The notes under the pieces: model-generated
Seen by the model: only the letters and a program-made list of their open reading frames with translations
Database searches by the model: none
What the model was told of the DNA's origin: nothing
Shown here: positions 1-12,100 of the stretch, piece by piece
Layout: every line of letters starts with the position of its first letter
Position numbering within the stretch: position 1 is the stretch's first letter
Program-made: the position numbers and the translations under genes
Assembly: GCA_029531795.1 (NCBI GenBank)
Contig: JAPEIS010000012.1
Location: 1,364,001-1,428,000 of the forward strand
Direction of reading: 5' to 3'
Length of the DNA: 64,000 nt
Source: Sclerotinia nivalis
Lineage: Eukaryota; Ascomycota; Leotiomycetes; Helotiales; Sclerotiniaceae

Positions 1-58
1 TGCGCCTTCTGGGTGTTAGTACGTTCTTATGTAACCAAAATGATGAGGGAATATATAC

Positions 59-1595
59 CTGCGACGGAAAACCCCCAGTAGTCAAATGCGTATATTAACC
101 ATACTAAAATGGTAACTCTCGCATCATGCCTTGTTTTGAATAATATTCCAATTCTCTTGATCTCCCTCTTGGTCTTTTGACGTAGACTCAAAGCATTAGG
201 AATAGCTCTTCCTCGAAGACGATCATCACCAGAAGTAGTCGATGTGGGAGACAGAAGAGCTTCGGTATTATCCAAGGCCCTGAAATCTTCGATGGTAAGG
301 TTTAAAGGTTTATTGTTCGTTTTTGCAATTTTTTGCAACACCTTCAAAGCTTCTTCGTCCTTGCCTTTGCTAAGAAGATATTTAGGCGACTCCTGGAAAG
401 TGAAGACCAAGAACCGCATTATGAATATGAACAAAGATATTGCACCCAGAGTGTACAATAGATACCTCCATCCCATATTGTCCTTTTTGGAACAGCATTC
501 AGCCCCTGGTGTCAAGTCCTTTGCTTTACATGATGGTAGGTCTGTCGCGCAAGAATATTTAGGTATAAATCCGTAAGCTATGCCACTGCAAACTACAACT
601 CCAATCGGTTGAAAAATCGACAAGAGTGCTAAAAGAAACCGATTTTTCTAGTGATGAGTGTTAAATGCTGCTCTTCAGATAGTGTCGCGCGGGGGCGCAC
701 CTGTGGAAGGAATTCCAGAGCAATTGTTGTGTCTATGGGAATGTTTCCTCCAATACCAAAACCAGTAAAAGCGACCAGCACAAGAAGACCAGCGTACGAA
801 CTCGGTATTGCCATGCAAAGCCCAAAGACTGAGGTAATGAAGACAGTGCCATTGAAAGCCCATTTGCGACCTGAAAGATGAAGTTATTGGAGAATGCAAG
901 ATAATATGGGCTGGGCACTTACCGATCATATCGACCAGAACTCCCCATACTAGAGCTCCTACTGTCAAACCAGCATTGACCACTGTGAATAAACGACCCA
1001 ATTGCGTATCTGAATGAATTGGTTAGCACCGTATTTGGTCGTACAAATCTTCTCTCAACTATTTCAGTGTAACAACTCTTATCTCTGACATAATACGGAG
1101 TACAGAGCCGCTGTCAAGCTCAACTTCATTTTCAAATATCAATTCAATGCCTGGTGTCACATACCATCAATTCCCATCTCTCTCTGCATAACTGGTGAAA
1201 TCAAGCCAAATGCATGCGCCCAGAGTAGATCCAAAAAGTATCCCAAACCACATAATCCCCATATATACCACTGATACCTTCCCATCCCCATCTCATCAAT
1301 CTCTGCCGCAACCAACAGGATTTTCTTATCTTGAATTGACAAGCCATCAGTAACGGAATCGCTGGTCAATGCTTCGGCGTCACTCGATATCTTCGAGGCT
1401 GGGGAAATGCGACCATCGTTTGAATTGTCTGTAGGCTTTCAATTAGTCCAATTTCTCTTGTATGTATTAGTTCAAAATGAATGAAGAAATAGAATGAATC
1501 CAACTTTTACCCGATGGAGATGTAGGGTCCTCAACCTCTATATTCTTTGTCTCATCATGCCCATCCTTCCCCTGTCTCAAGCTCGACGAATTCAT
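59..1595 (-). CDS. MFS transporter, 3' part missing at the left edge
   Basis: Five exons can be read on the minus strand: about 1595-1511, 1428-1165, 1009-923, 870-701 and 647-59, all joining in frame; a donor at 58 shows that the gene continues outside the window. The visible part is about 398 residues. An acidic cytosolic N terminus of about 65 residues is followed by the segment EIDEMGMGRYQWYIWGLCGL and then by hydrophobic helices. This fits the major facilitator superfamily, in the branch of fungal SV2-like or metabolite:proton symporters (family placement is from recall of that N-terminal signature). A hydrophilic central loop with RLRGR and KTKREIKRI separates the two helix halves. The start at 1595 was chosen because it opens a frame that splices cleanly; the substrate cannot be told. 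Confidence 0.85.
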
Positions 1596-3211
1596 ACTTA
1601 GCAGCGGAACAATACTTTCTCTCTTCTTCTCATTAGCAGCACATACTAATTCTTTTCCCCTTTTCCTTTTAAAAATGTCTTTCCTGCTCCAAGAAAAATA
1701 AGTGCGCATGGCATATGGGCTATGTATGCGCAAATAAGTTAAGTAAAATGGGTATGGTCAGTTGATTTACCCGGTAGAGAGGTTAAACAAGCCGATGATA
1801 TCAACACCAATATCTGAGTTTGCACTTGCTTAGCGGTAACATTTTAGGTTGGTATTACCCAAGTTGAGTTGGTCAGTCGGTCAGGAACAAAGGCGTGCAA
1901 GCACCCGTCTGGTGGATGGATTGTTGATAGGTAATAAGCTTTAGAGGAAACGTTACTAGGTAGGTATATGTATGATTATCGAGATAATAAGAAAAGAGTG
2001 AATTTGATTCATGTGCCTACGTGCCTTATGATTTCCGGTCATCGAGAGCAAGCAAGCAAGCAGCCAAAAGAAGTAAACACAACTTCCAATTGTGATGGAA
2101 TCTGCAACCAAGAAAATCTTACCAAGGAAAGTTGGCTGGTTGATGAACAGCGCCAGTGTAGCGTAGACAAACAACTAAAGTGAAGTCGCCTTTACGCTAG
2201 TGTCAAAGTGAGATAGTTGAATTAACTTTTTCATCTACTTGAACTCCCGGGACGAAGCGTAATGGTAATGGAATGTCATGGTACCGGAAAAGGCTCCAAG
2301 AGATTTCGACGAAAAACAGGTACATGAAAGAAAGGGGGTTGGCATTCCGATCGGAACTAAAATATCTAGTCTAGATAATCGTTTTCACGCGTTTCGATAA
2401 ATTGAGTGCTGAGAGGTTGAGTAGTAAAGGAGCAATTAGTAAATGATTATAAGTACACGAAAAGATAATGTCAATTGGGTAAAACATTTGAAGTATGGTA
2501 GGATAAAAAAAGGTTCCTCATACCTCATACCTACCGATCCCTGCTTACATTTCTCTATGTTTTCTTCTGACAAGTCCATCCGTCCCATTCCATCCCGATT
2601 ATTCATATCAAACCCACAAACAGTAAATTCCAAACTTCGGTTTGGCCCCTAATTGTTGTTGTACGGATGGTTCAATTATACAGTGTGAACCCAAGGCCAG
2701 AGACCATTCATATGTATATATAATCGTGATGGTTATTCTTGCGCCTAAAAATATATCTACAAAAGCTATCTCATGTTAACGACACAAGAAATAATCCCCC
2801 TTCCCCAGTTTTCACACCTCATGACAGCAATGGAGCCAAACTGCCAATGGTTTTCTGCTATTTGCTTGTAGCCAGAAAATTTGCTGCAAGACATCAAGCA
2901 ATTGTGAAATCAAATATCAAATTCCCAGACGCCGATACTGTAAGATCCATTTGCATACAGACTTAAACGCCAGATTTATGTTAAAAAGAGTATGCACCAA
3001 ACCCAACTGAACAAGAAAGATATCACTCAACGCCTCGAGAAGCATCGACATAAACCAAAGCCAGACCATTGACCAGGATAATGTGTGGTATATTCGGTAG
3101 TCCGGTCCATAAGATCATCCGTCGTAAGTACCATTTCGTATCCCAACCAATTAAAATGCAAAGGGTGTATCCAGGGAAGAGCAGGTAGTAATGTGGTAAG
3201 TGTCATATTTT
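1596..3211. other. Intergenic region between the MFS gene and cyclin B 3' end
   Basis: No convincing gene. It holds the promoter side of the transporter and the terminator side of the cyclin. Short open frames on both strands (for example around 1956-2183 and 2436-2652) have no domain signature and overlap each other. A TAGGTAGGTA motif lies near 1957, a type of short repeat that recurs near 5529 and 38870. Confidence 0.5.
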
Positions 3212-4817
3212 CTATGAAGATTCTAAAGGTTGAGTAACATCAATACCATAAAGAGATGCATGTTTCTTAGCCCACTGTCTGGTAAGGATCGAAGCTAAGG
3301 AAATGTTAGCCAAATTCGAATAAAAATGCTTTGGAAATACGTACCCTTCAAAAATTTCTTGCTAGCATACTTCTTGAAGAATGCCTCATGGGTAACAGGA
3401 CGAGCAAGGTAATCAACCATCAATTGAAAGACAGGTTCAATCTCATCTTCACTGTATCCGGAGTAGTGAGTCAACACTGGGTCCCATTCACCCTTCTCAA
3501 GGATAAGGCGGGCGAGATACATGGATGCGGCGGCGACGTGACTGGGGAGGTACTTCATGAATCGGTGATCAAGAAGACTAATCTCCATCAAGTACTTGCC
3601 TAATGTACGGGTTTGGATGTCGTAGTCATCAGCTTTAGAGATACGTCTCAAGAAGTTCATCGGGTTGGGATAGCTCAAATCATAGTTGAGAGCACTGAGA
3701 ACATAACGTTCGGCACTGAGGATTTCTGCCTCAGTGAATCCATCATCGGCGACGTGACGGAAGTTGGCAACGTGGGGTGAAAGGACTTCTTCGTACTTGG
3801 AGGCAATGAACATGGCAGTAACACCAACGAGTTGAAGACGATCAAGTTGAACAACCTTAGTGGAGAGAAAGCGGTCGATGATGTTGACAGCAAGGAACAA
3901 AGTTTCCGGGAGAAGGTGAAAACGTGTGTGAACTTCGATGAGCCAGTCGACGAGAATACCACGCATCTTCCACTCCAGATCCTCTTGATGTGCCATATAC
4001 TTTTCGTTGGGTTTAGTAGCGACCTCCAACTTCTTCAAGTATTCAAAAATCTCAACGACGTACTCGGCCACCATCAAGGGGTCATCTGAGTCTTCGGCAT
4101 CCAAGTCGCGTACACCTTCGGCGAACTCAAGTCTGACAGATTCCTTTGGCTCTGGTTCAACAATAGCCTCTGCTTCGTTCTCCTTCTCCTCGACAACTTC
4201 ACTTTGCTTGATTCGCTTTTCTGCTTCAATGTGGACCTTCTTTCGGGATGGTTGTTCATCTTCAACGGGTGTTTCTTCTTTGACTGAGGCTGCTATCGTA
4301 GCTGCAGCTGCAGCTGCAGCGGTCTTTCTCTTCATTACACCTGACCCAGCTGCCTTGCTCAATGACTTCTTATTTGCATCCTTAGCTCCGAGGGCTGATC
4401 GTGTACTGTTCTTGGTGACGCCAGTTGGTTGTGAAGCTTTGGAAATTAGTCCGCTCTTGGCAGCAGGCTTCTTTGCTTCAACGGCATCACCTCCTTTGGC
4501 AACGTTGCTTACATCTCCCAGTGCGGCCCGTTTTCGAAGTGGTTGTGAATTGGTGGTTGATTTCTTGCTCGCAAGTGGCTTCTTAACGGCACTGGTAACC
4601 TCCTCTGTGGTAAAAGCTGCAGATTTAGATCTGGTAAGACGAGTTGTGACACCAGCTACATTCTCATCGTTCTCATTTGTAGGGGCCCGACGGCTAGTTG
4701 CTCGACTCTATATGCACACATGATTAGCACTAACCAATTGGATGATTGTGACCAATTGAACGAATTCATAGTTTTGGAATGGAACTATGTGGTATCTGGG
4801 GTACATACAACTGGCAT
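3212..4817 (-). CDS. nimE: B-type mitotic cyclin
   Basis: Regulatory subunit of the Cdc2/Cdk1 mitotic kinase. Three exons: a 9-nt start exon (4817-4809), 4707-3345 and 3294-3212, giving about 484 residues. The N-terminal half is basic and low in complexity. It contains a canonical destruction box, RAALGDVSN, for ubiquitin-dependent loss at mitotic exit, and an alanine run encoded by a CTGCAG repeat near 4300. The cyclin box starts at MAHQEDLEWKMRGILVDWLI, with the MRxILVDWLIEVH signature typical of cyclin B. The second fold follows, and the protein ends in the family-typical ILTRQWAKKHA, which needs the last exon. The first exon is inferred from frame and splice sites; everything else is plain. 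Confidence 0.93.
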
Positions 4818-6350
4818 ATTTGACGATGTGTTGTATTAACTATTATGTGTGGAGTGTTGTGGAGAGAATGATGGGGTGGGTCGCTAAAAAGAAGATGGTC
4901 AGCAAGACGCGGTATATAGATGTTGGAAGCGCGTGATGAATGTTGAAGACAACGACATGAAGACGCGAAGTGACGACCGCAACAAGATGTATAAAGTAGA
5001 GGGGTATACATACATGAAGATGTATTAGATCTTCAATAGAACCCGACGTGTAATTGACGATATGAAGAATTGGGTTGTGATATATCGACTTTGTTGACAG
5101 ATGAAGAATTGAACTTTTTTTTTTGGAACTTGTACACGAAACCGAAGAACTTGAACGATTGAACAAACAAGATACCGAGAAGGATCTAATGCTGGCAAAA
5201 TACCTAAAACGTGTTCAAGAACATGAAGGCCGAAGGGTCGAAATGTAGTATTTTTTTTGGATTTGTTTATGGGTAGGATGAGTTGATGTTTATGGGTTGT
5301 GGATGTGGATGTGGGATGATGAATGAAGGGTGAATGTGTGAGGAAGTCTTTCTAAAGAGGTTGTCAGAGCTTCCAAGGTTGCTAGGCACTCGCTTGTTGT
5401 GGGTGGGATTTAGCGTGTCGTGCTTCCTTTCGTGGGTTTGGGCTGGGTACAGTAACAAGGATTTTTCTAGAAGAGCGAATAGATAGACAGATAGACAGAT
5501 AGATAGATAGATAGATACATACGATAACTAGGTAGGTAGATAATTGTGTTTAGAAAGCAAAGGCCAAAGGGATGATATAAAACCTCAATTTGAATCAATT
5601 AAAATCTTTCAAAAAAGAAACTCTTTTATAGAAATGATTTTTTAAAACAAATTGACCAAATGGAGGTTTTAAAGTGTTCTTCTAAGCAAGATTTATTGTA
5701 AGAATTGGATAATATTTTGGATTTTGGTCGGTCACAACAAGATCATATGTATCCACAATTGACATAACTTTTTCTGTATTGAAGCAAGTTAGACGCCGAT
5801 AGCTTTGTTGATTTTCATTTAGTCCTAGGCAACCACTAAGCAACACTCATCCATTCTGATTCCGGGTGGCTTGATACCGCGTTTCCCGTCTTTTGGTCAT
5901 GTGGCTGGAGTAGAATGTGGCTAGTGATAGATTCCGAGAGCTGGCACCTAAGAAAGTACAACTTATTGTTGAATTGAACTTATTGAACCTCAACTGACTT
6001 GATATTGGGTCAATTCACTTCATGGTGACCTCGTCACACATAATCTATTACTGATTATATACCCGGTAAGTCTATAAACCTATTTTTATTGTCATAGCAT
6101 TCATACAATTCTCCTTTGAATATTTTATCTGAAGTGATAGAAAATTTATTCATATTCTGCTACATATGATTGCATCCAAACACTCAAACTAAACTCAATC
6201 GGGAGATAGCCTTTCCGAAAGAAGTTTGAGATACGTTCAAGCACGAACGACATCGACTTTCAAAACTCCCAACCACTGTTTCTGGAGGCCCTCGCCGTGG
6301 CGAGAAGATCAATCGAATTGCGGTGATCAGTTCGATATAGAGCATACATC
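4818..6350. promoter_or_regulatory. Divergent promoter region, cyclin B / mito uL2
   Basis: About 1.5 kb between two divergent starts. Between 4890 and 4970 there are two GACGCG sites and one GCGCGTG site just upstream of the cyclin, which resemble MCB-type cell-cycle boxes (inference only). A GATA/GACA microsatellite occupies about 5479-5516, followed by TAGGTAGGTAGATA. No gene was seen; the short open frames here lack any signature. Confidence 0.45.
5479..5516. repeat. GATA/GACA tetranucleotide microsatellite
   Basis: Runs of GATAGACA passing into pure GATA units, about 38 bp, in the divergent promoter region. A likely length-polymorphic marker. Confidence 0.85.
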
Positions 6351-7600
6351 ATGTTTCAACCCAGGATACTTGCGCGACAATGTCCAAGGGCAACATGCAA
6401 TTACCTACCCATCATTCGATCCTTCCCTCGCACATACGCAACGGTCGTTGAGCCAGTACAGGCTGAAGTCCCTGCAGCACAAGCTGTAACAGCAGGTTTT
6501 GCACCTCCTGTATCCTCGTCAGATAGCAGCAGTGCTACTTTTGCTATGCGAACATATAAGCCAAGAACACCTGGTGTCAGACATTTAAAGAGACCTATAA
6601 ACGACCACTTATGGAAAGGACGACCATTTTTACCTTTGACTTTCGCTAAGAAGGGTCATGGAAAGGGAGGAAGGAATAATAGTGGTCGAGTCACAGTTAG
6701 ACATCGAGGTGGTGGTCATAAGAGAAGAATTCGTACCGTGGACTTTCATCGAATGACACCGGGAGTACATACAGTGGAACGTATTGAACATGATCCAGGA
6801 AGGAGTGCGCATATTGCATTATTGAACGAAGAAGCTACCGGTAGAAAGAGCTATATCGTTGCCGCAGAGGGCATGAGAGCTGGAGATAAAGTACAAAGTT
6901 ATCGAGCCGGTATACCCAGAGATTTATTGGAGAGTATGGGAGGATTTGTAGATCCTGGTGTGTTGGCTGCAAAGACTGCTTGGAGAGGAAACTGTTTACC
7001 ATTACACATGATCCCTATTGGTACAAGCGTTTACAATGTTGGATCAGCGAAAGGAAGAGGTGCTGTGTTCTGTAGAAGTGCAGGAACATATGCGGTTGTG
7101 GTGTCAAAAGATGATGAGACATCCAATAAAGATAAAGGTCCAATCTATGCCACTGTACGATTGCAGAGTGGTGAGGTGAGAAAGGTCAGTATACATGCAT
7201 GCGCAACTGTAGGCATTGCTAGTAATCCTCATCATCAACATCGACAACTTGGTAAAGCTGGTCGTTCAAGATGGTTGAACATTAGACCAACAGTTAGAGG
7301 TCTTGCTATGAACGCTGGTACGTATCTCATACTTCAATTAAAATACAAGTAGTGAATACTCACCAAATTCACAGCCGACCATCCACATGGAGGAGGAAGA
7401 GGTAAATCAAAGGGTAACGTCGACCCTGTCAGTCCATGGGGTCAACCGGTATGTATTCCATCCTTCAACCTCGAAAGATATACACTAACATTACTTTACC
7501 CCAGGCCAAAGGAGGTTACAAAACTAGAAAGGTTCGCAAGCCTAATAAATGGGTGGTAACTCCTCGTGAAAGAAATCACGGAAAGAGAAGAACAAAGTAG
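6351..7600 (+). CDS. rml2: Mitochondrial large-subunit ribosomal protein uL2m
   Basis: Three exons (6351-7317, 7375-7448, 7505-7600), about 378 residues. The first 60 or so residues are basic and hydroxyl-rich, as expected of a mitochondrial presequence. The uL2 body follows: [16 protein letters not shown] in the oligonucleotide-binding half, the [20 protein letters not shown] segment, and the peptidyl-transferase-proximal signature [13 protein letters not shown], which is read only after splicing of the 57-nt intron. The C terminus [15 protein letters not shown] is also typical. Its length suits a fungal mitochondrial L2 rather than the shorter cytosolic form. Start chosen at the first ATG giving a complete presequence. 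Confidence 0.95.
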
Positions 7601-9140
7601 AGACACAATCATCATGATATACCTTGCATTGAAGCTGTACATGTAGATTATATATCTTCCCTATTGCATGTGGAAGTATTCTTTACATACCATGTACAAT
7701 ATCAAATACGGAACAAAAGATATGCCTACCAACGTTTGATATACTACTTTACATTTCCCTCTGCACAATCATTGATGATTTCTCATCTTATACCTCCAGT
7801 ATAATATACTACTCTTCAAATAGATCATCACAAGTCTTCTATTCCACCCTCAATCCCAAGAATTCGAAATTCCCGATAGTGTCTATTCAACTCAAGCAAC
7901 TCAACCATACTCCTAGTTTCGCACATCACATCACATTACATCACTCAGCCCCTATGGCATCCATCATATCATCGCCTTCACTTTCCCTCATTACATCACT
8001 ACATCACATCATATCACTACATCATATCATTATATCGTATCCCATAAAACCCAATCAATCCATACCCTTTCACACCTTCAACTAACCTCCCCGGAATCCT
8101 CTTTCCTCTTTCCCCCCCTCCAACTCAACTCCATCTTCCACAACACAACACAACAATACATCCCATCCCATCCCATCCCATCCCATTCCATTTTATTCCA
8201 TTCTATTCCATTTTATCACCTCCCTTCTATCTCCACCCTACACACCTTCCTTTAAGTCCACTCAACCACTCAACCACTCAACTCCTCCATGATTCTGATT
8301 CCGATTCTGATTCTAATTCTAATTCCGACTCCCCTCTGAACTAAATATTGAAACCGCTGTAAATATTTCTGCGCATCTATTCCTAATTTTGAAATTTATA
8401 TAATATTCATATTTATACTCATACTTCTTACTTAATATTCACACTCATACCTTTCCTTATACTCACACTCAAATACACATCCACCCATATAAACTCAAAC
8501 CCCAACAAGAAACAACACCTTCCACATCTTCGAATCCCAACCTCAAATATAAACATTGAATACCTAGGTATCCAAAATGTACAGAAGGCTGTTAGCAATT
8601 CCATTATCACTCACTGATACTCACTGACACTCACTAACACTCACTAACACTCATCCCATCCTATCCCATCCCAAATAAAAAAAGAACACCCTAAAAAAAG
8701 AGCTTCTTTCAAAATTCAAACTAGTACCATAAATTTACATATCCCAACCATCAATCATTCATTTAATTTACATATATCCCGTAACCAATAACCCTATCAC
8801 ACCTCCCCCCAAAACCCCAAATCCAAATCCAAAAACATTTGACCCAAGAGGTGCGGAGATCCCCAGAACAATTTAATATCATATACAAATCATTTTCGCG
8901 AATCCAGATTCCAAACATGATTTCAACACCAACGCTAAAGCTAATATAAATCGTGGTGGTGTTTCTTTCCAGAAATTTCCTCCTATATTGTATCATATTT
9001 GTATCCGCGTGTGATCGAAGTAATATATCACATCACATCAAACCATATCATAGCATATCCCAACCAAACACTCAAAAGTACCCCCAACACCAGGGTTTTA
9101 CACTCAAACCCATCACTTAACCATAATCCCGAATCCCAAC
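7601..9140. other. Convergent intergenic region, C-rich on the plus strand
   Basis: This lies between the 3' ends of the uL2m gene and the Zn2Cys6 gene. The plus strand is strikingly poor in G and rich in C, T and A for about 1.3 kb. It includes a (CCCAT)n tract around 8158-8186 grading into (CCATT)n, and CACTCA-rich stretches near 8612-8650. No gene supported. Confidence 0.6.
8158..8216. repeat. Pentanucleotide CCCAT/CCATT repeat
   Basis: Several perfect CCCAT units followed by diverged CCATT/TTATT units. A simple repeat in the C-rich convergent intergenic region. Confidence 0.8.
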
Positions 9141-12100
9141 TCAACCAGAACCATCCCAAATATCCATCTGGTCAAGGGGTCCAGCAGGTCCCAACCCCAT
9201 CATATGTCTAAAAAAACCCTCTCCTATTGGCGTCAACCCCGTCCCCGTCGTCGCCTGCTGACCCCGCGATTCCGGCATCGTATATGTTCTCCCTTGAGTC
9301 TCTGGCATACTAAATGTATTTGGTGTCATAGCCGTCCCCACTGGAGTATTATTATAACTGGGGTTAGTCGAGAAAAACGCGTCCATGCTACGAGTTGAAT
9401 TTGGGGCTGGACTACTATTCGTGCTATTTTGAGCATATGGGAGAGTAGATGATCTAGAACCAGACGTTGAGGAGTTTGGCGTCGAATGGTTAGAGGTATT
9501 GTAGGCGTTGGGTGATATACTGGTTTCGGTGGTAGCACTGAGACCTCTATTGCTGTTTGGATCTCTGTTTTGACTAATAGATACGCCCCGTCCTAAGTCT
9601 CGAGCTCGTGCGTGTTCGTTTGACGAACGCCAGTTGTTTCTTTCAATGTCGAAATTGTGTGGGAGTGGAGTCCTTCCGGAGCTTGATGTTGTTCTCCCAC
9701 CTGCTTGTTCGGCATCGGCCGGAATACTGCACGATGCTTCTTGGGAATTAGTCGGACTGTCGTTTCCCACTGGGGACGCATTGGCACCTCCATCCTGTGG
9801 GAGCCGCATGAGAAAGTTACACCCAGGTGGAAAACTTCCCCCACCGGGAGTTGGACAACTTCTGACCACAATCTCTTTGGGTCCCATCTATGTACATTAG
9901 CTTTACGAATAACAAAAGACACTCGATTGACGTACCAAATCCTCGTTCCAAGGAGCATCTTTAAATTTCTTGTTGTTGCGCATACCCCTGCCCTCTAAAT
10001 CAACGTCTATTTGTACTAGGAAAGACTCCGTCAAAGGATTCTTTTTCTTCAAAGCATTCATGGCATATAGGAGAAATCTCAGAGAGTCAAGAACCTGTGT
10101 ATCTTTTGGTACATCCGCGAGGTATTGAACGAAAACACGTGCTGCCACAAGGAGACAGAAGGACAAGAATGCATTCATCTATCAATGTGTTAGCCGAATC
10201 CGATGTATCTTTGTGTGGTCTACCTACAGTTGATAAATCCATATGCGAGATCGAACGCATGATATTTGTAATCTCATTTGCAGCGGTAATGGCTCTGGCT
10301 TTGCTTTCAAGGACGACGGAATCAGGTAATCGATGTTTTTCAGCCTTGACTATTGCCGCTTGATGTAGGCAGATAACGGAAGTATGAATATTCATGTTCA
10401 AAAACACAATATTAGGATTGGCCATTCCGTGAGGTAGTCTAAGGTGAAAAGGTAAACAAAGGGAAGTATTCAAGAGAATATTATCCATACTCCGGTGTCG
10501 CTTCCAGAACTCTCCATTCAAGTCATTGTCGCGATCATCCGCATCGGAACGATGTAGATGTAAGATGTTTCGACCGAAGAGTGAAGCCATCAATACAATC
10601 CCAGCGAAAGGTGATAGCTTAGAAGCGCCTTGAGGACTCATTGCTTCCATAAGAGTTTGAGAACGTTCTGGTCTGCTCATGTCGAAAGCCTCGTCCGAGG
10701 ATGGTAGGTCTGATGCAATGTCATTTTCATCAATCGCCATAGGCCAGCCAGTTCCAACACTAGCATAGCGATCTTCACAAAAGGCCATCCAGAAAGTTCT
10801 GCGCCTCTCCTCTTTCTCTGTCCAATCACGTGGCGGTGGAAGACATTGCTTTATTTCTAGACCGGGCTTATCAAGTCTATGTAGACCCATCCTTTGGGCT
10901 GATTAGCGGACAGCCTCTCACACGTAGGAAATACTAACATTTGACATAATCTGACGGCAGCTCCAATGCTCATCCAAGCTCGAGGAAAATACATCATTTT
11001 GAACTCGTAAGAACCTATAAGAATGTGTGCCTGTGCATGTGAGACAGAAATTATGCTTTCTCCAAATCCTTTTAGTGCATCTATTTCGAGATATTTTCGT
11101 GCGCGCTGGTAGAAGTGATCTTTGAGATCCATGTATTTCTCGGAAATAGAAGCTGCAAGCGTCCACATTGCATATCGTAATGAAACTGGGGGTCGTTGAC
11201 TTGGTGGACTGTGGAACAATTGTTAGATTGACATACGATTAGGCTTTGGGGCGAGGATTGCTCACAGATCCATTGCAGCAAGGTACCGGTACTTGTGAAT
11301 CATTGGAATGGAACGGTGAATATTATCAAAGTAGATTTGATTCCTGAACAATATAAGCTCATGTGTAAGATGGCCTCTAGAAAAACACACAACTCATCCA
11401 CTGCATTTTGGGGGGGTAACGGCTCCTCAATTCCAAGCCCAATCATTTCCCATGGAGAAGGAAAATCATCTAACCCCATTCCAACATCCACAGTATTCGA
11501 GAATCCCATTCCACTCAACGGCGGTTCAGACTCACTATCATAGCGCCATCGTTCGTCACCTGCTGTGATAGATGGGCCAGAAACGTTGAATTCCGGGACG
11601 GTCTGTAACCTTTCTCTGCTAACATTGCTTGTGCTTTGGCTGGGATTCCTAGTATTAGGTTCTTGTGATTTGAGCATGGTCTCGACTTGTTCTGATAGCA
11701 TGAAATGTTAGCCAAGCTCCAAAAAATACTGTATGCATCACCCGTTCCAGACCCTCCGGACCCCGATGCCTAAAGACTTACTTAATCGCTCCTCCAATGC
11801 TTTCACGTAGCCACGTTTTGGGCCAGACTTTCTCCGCACCGGATCATAAGCACAATCATGTCCCAATCTCGTACATGTTGAACAGCTTGGCTTCGAGCCA
11901 TCACATTTAAGTTTTCTTTTTCGGCATATAATACATGCGATTTTCTTCAGCCTTGGAATCATCGAGTCCCCTTCATTTCCAGCAATTCTTCCTGCCATGT
12001 CGCCTGTACCCCTCAGAAGGCTGTTTGGTCTTACGTTGCCTGTTGGTTGTGAAAGATCGTTGAAGAACTCCTCGGGAGGTGTATTCGAGGCTGATGACAT
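9141..12100 (-). CDS. Zn2Cys6 fungal transcription factor
   Basis: Seven exons: about 12100-11782, 11691-11391, 11343-11266, 11208-10939, 10891-10228, 10178-9936 and 9887-9141, about 873 residues. Near residue 55 is a Zn2Cys6 cluster, CIICRKRKLKCDGSKPSC then CTRLGHDC. A linker with RRKSGPKRGYVKALEERL and a short leucine-rich dimerisation stretch (ERLKQVETML) follow. The middle is a fungal_trans domain: NQIYFDNIHRSIPMIHK, SLRYAMWTLAAS and ERRRTFWMAFCEDR are typical blocks. The last 250 residues are Ser/Asn/Thr-rich and disordered. The small third exon and its 47-nt upstream intron were placed by family alignment. Target genes are unknown; the linker motif suggests one conserved subfamily, but I do not assign a name. 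Confidence 0.9.

Noticed and set aside
4007..4723. Plus-strand open frame of 238 codons
   Set aside because: It is the antisense shadow of the cyclin N-terminal coding exon.
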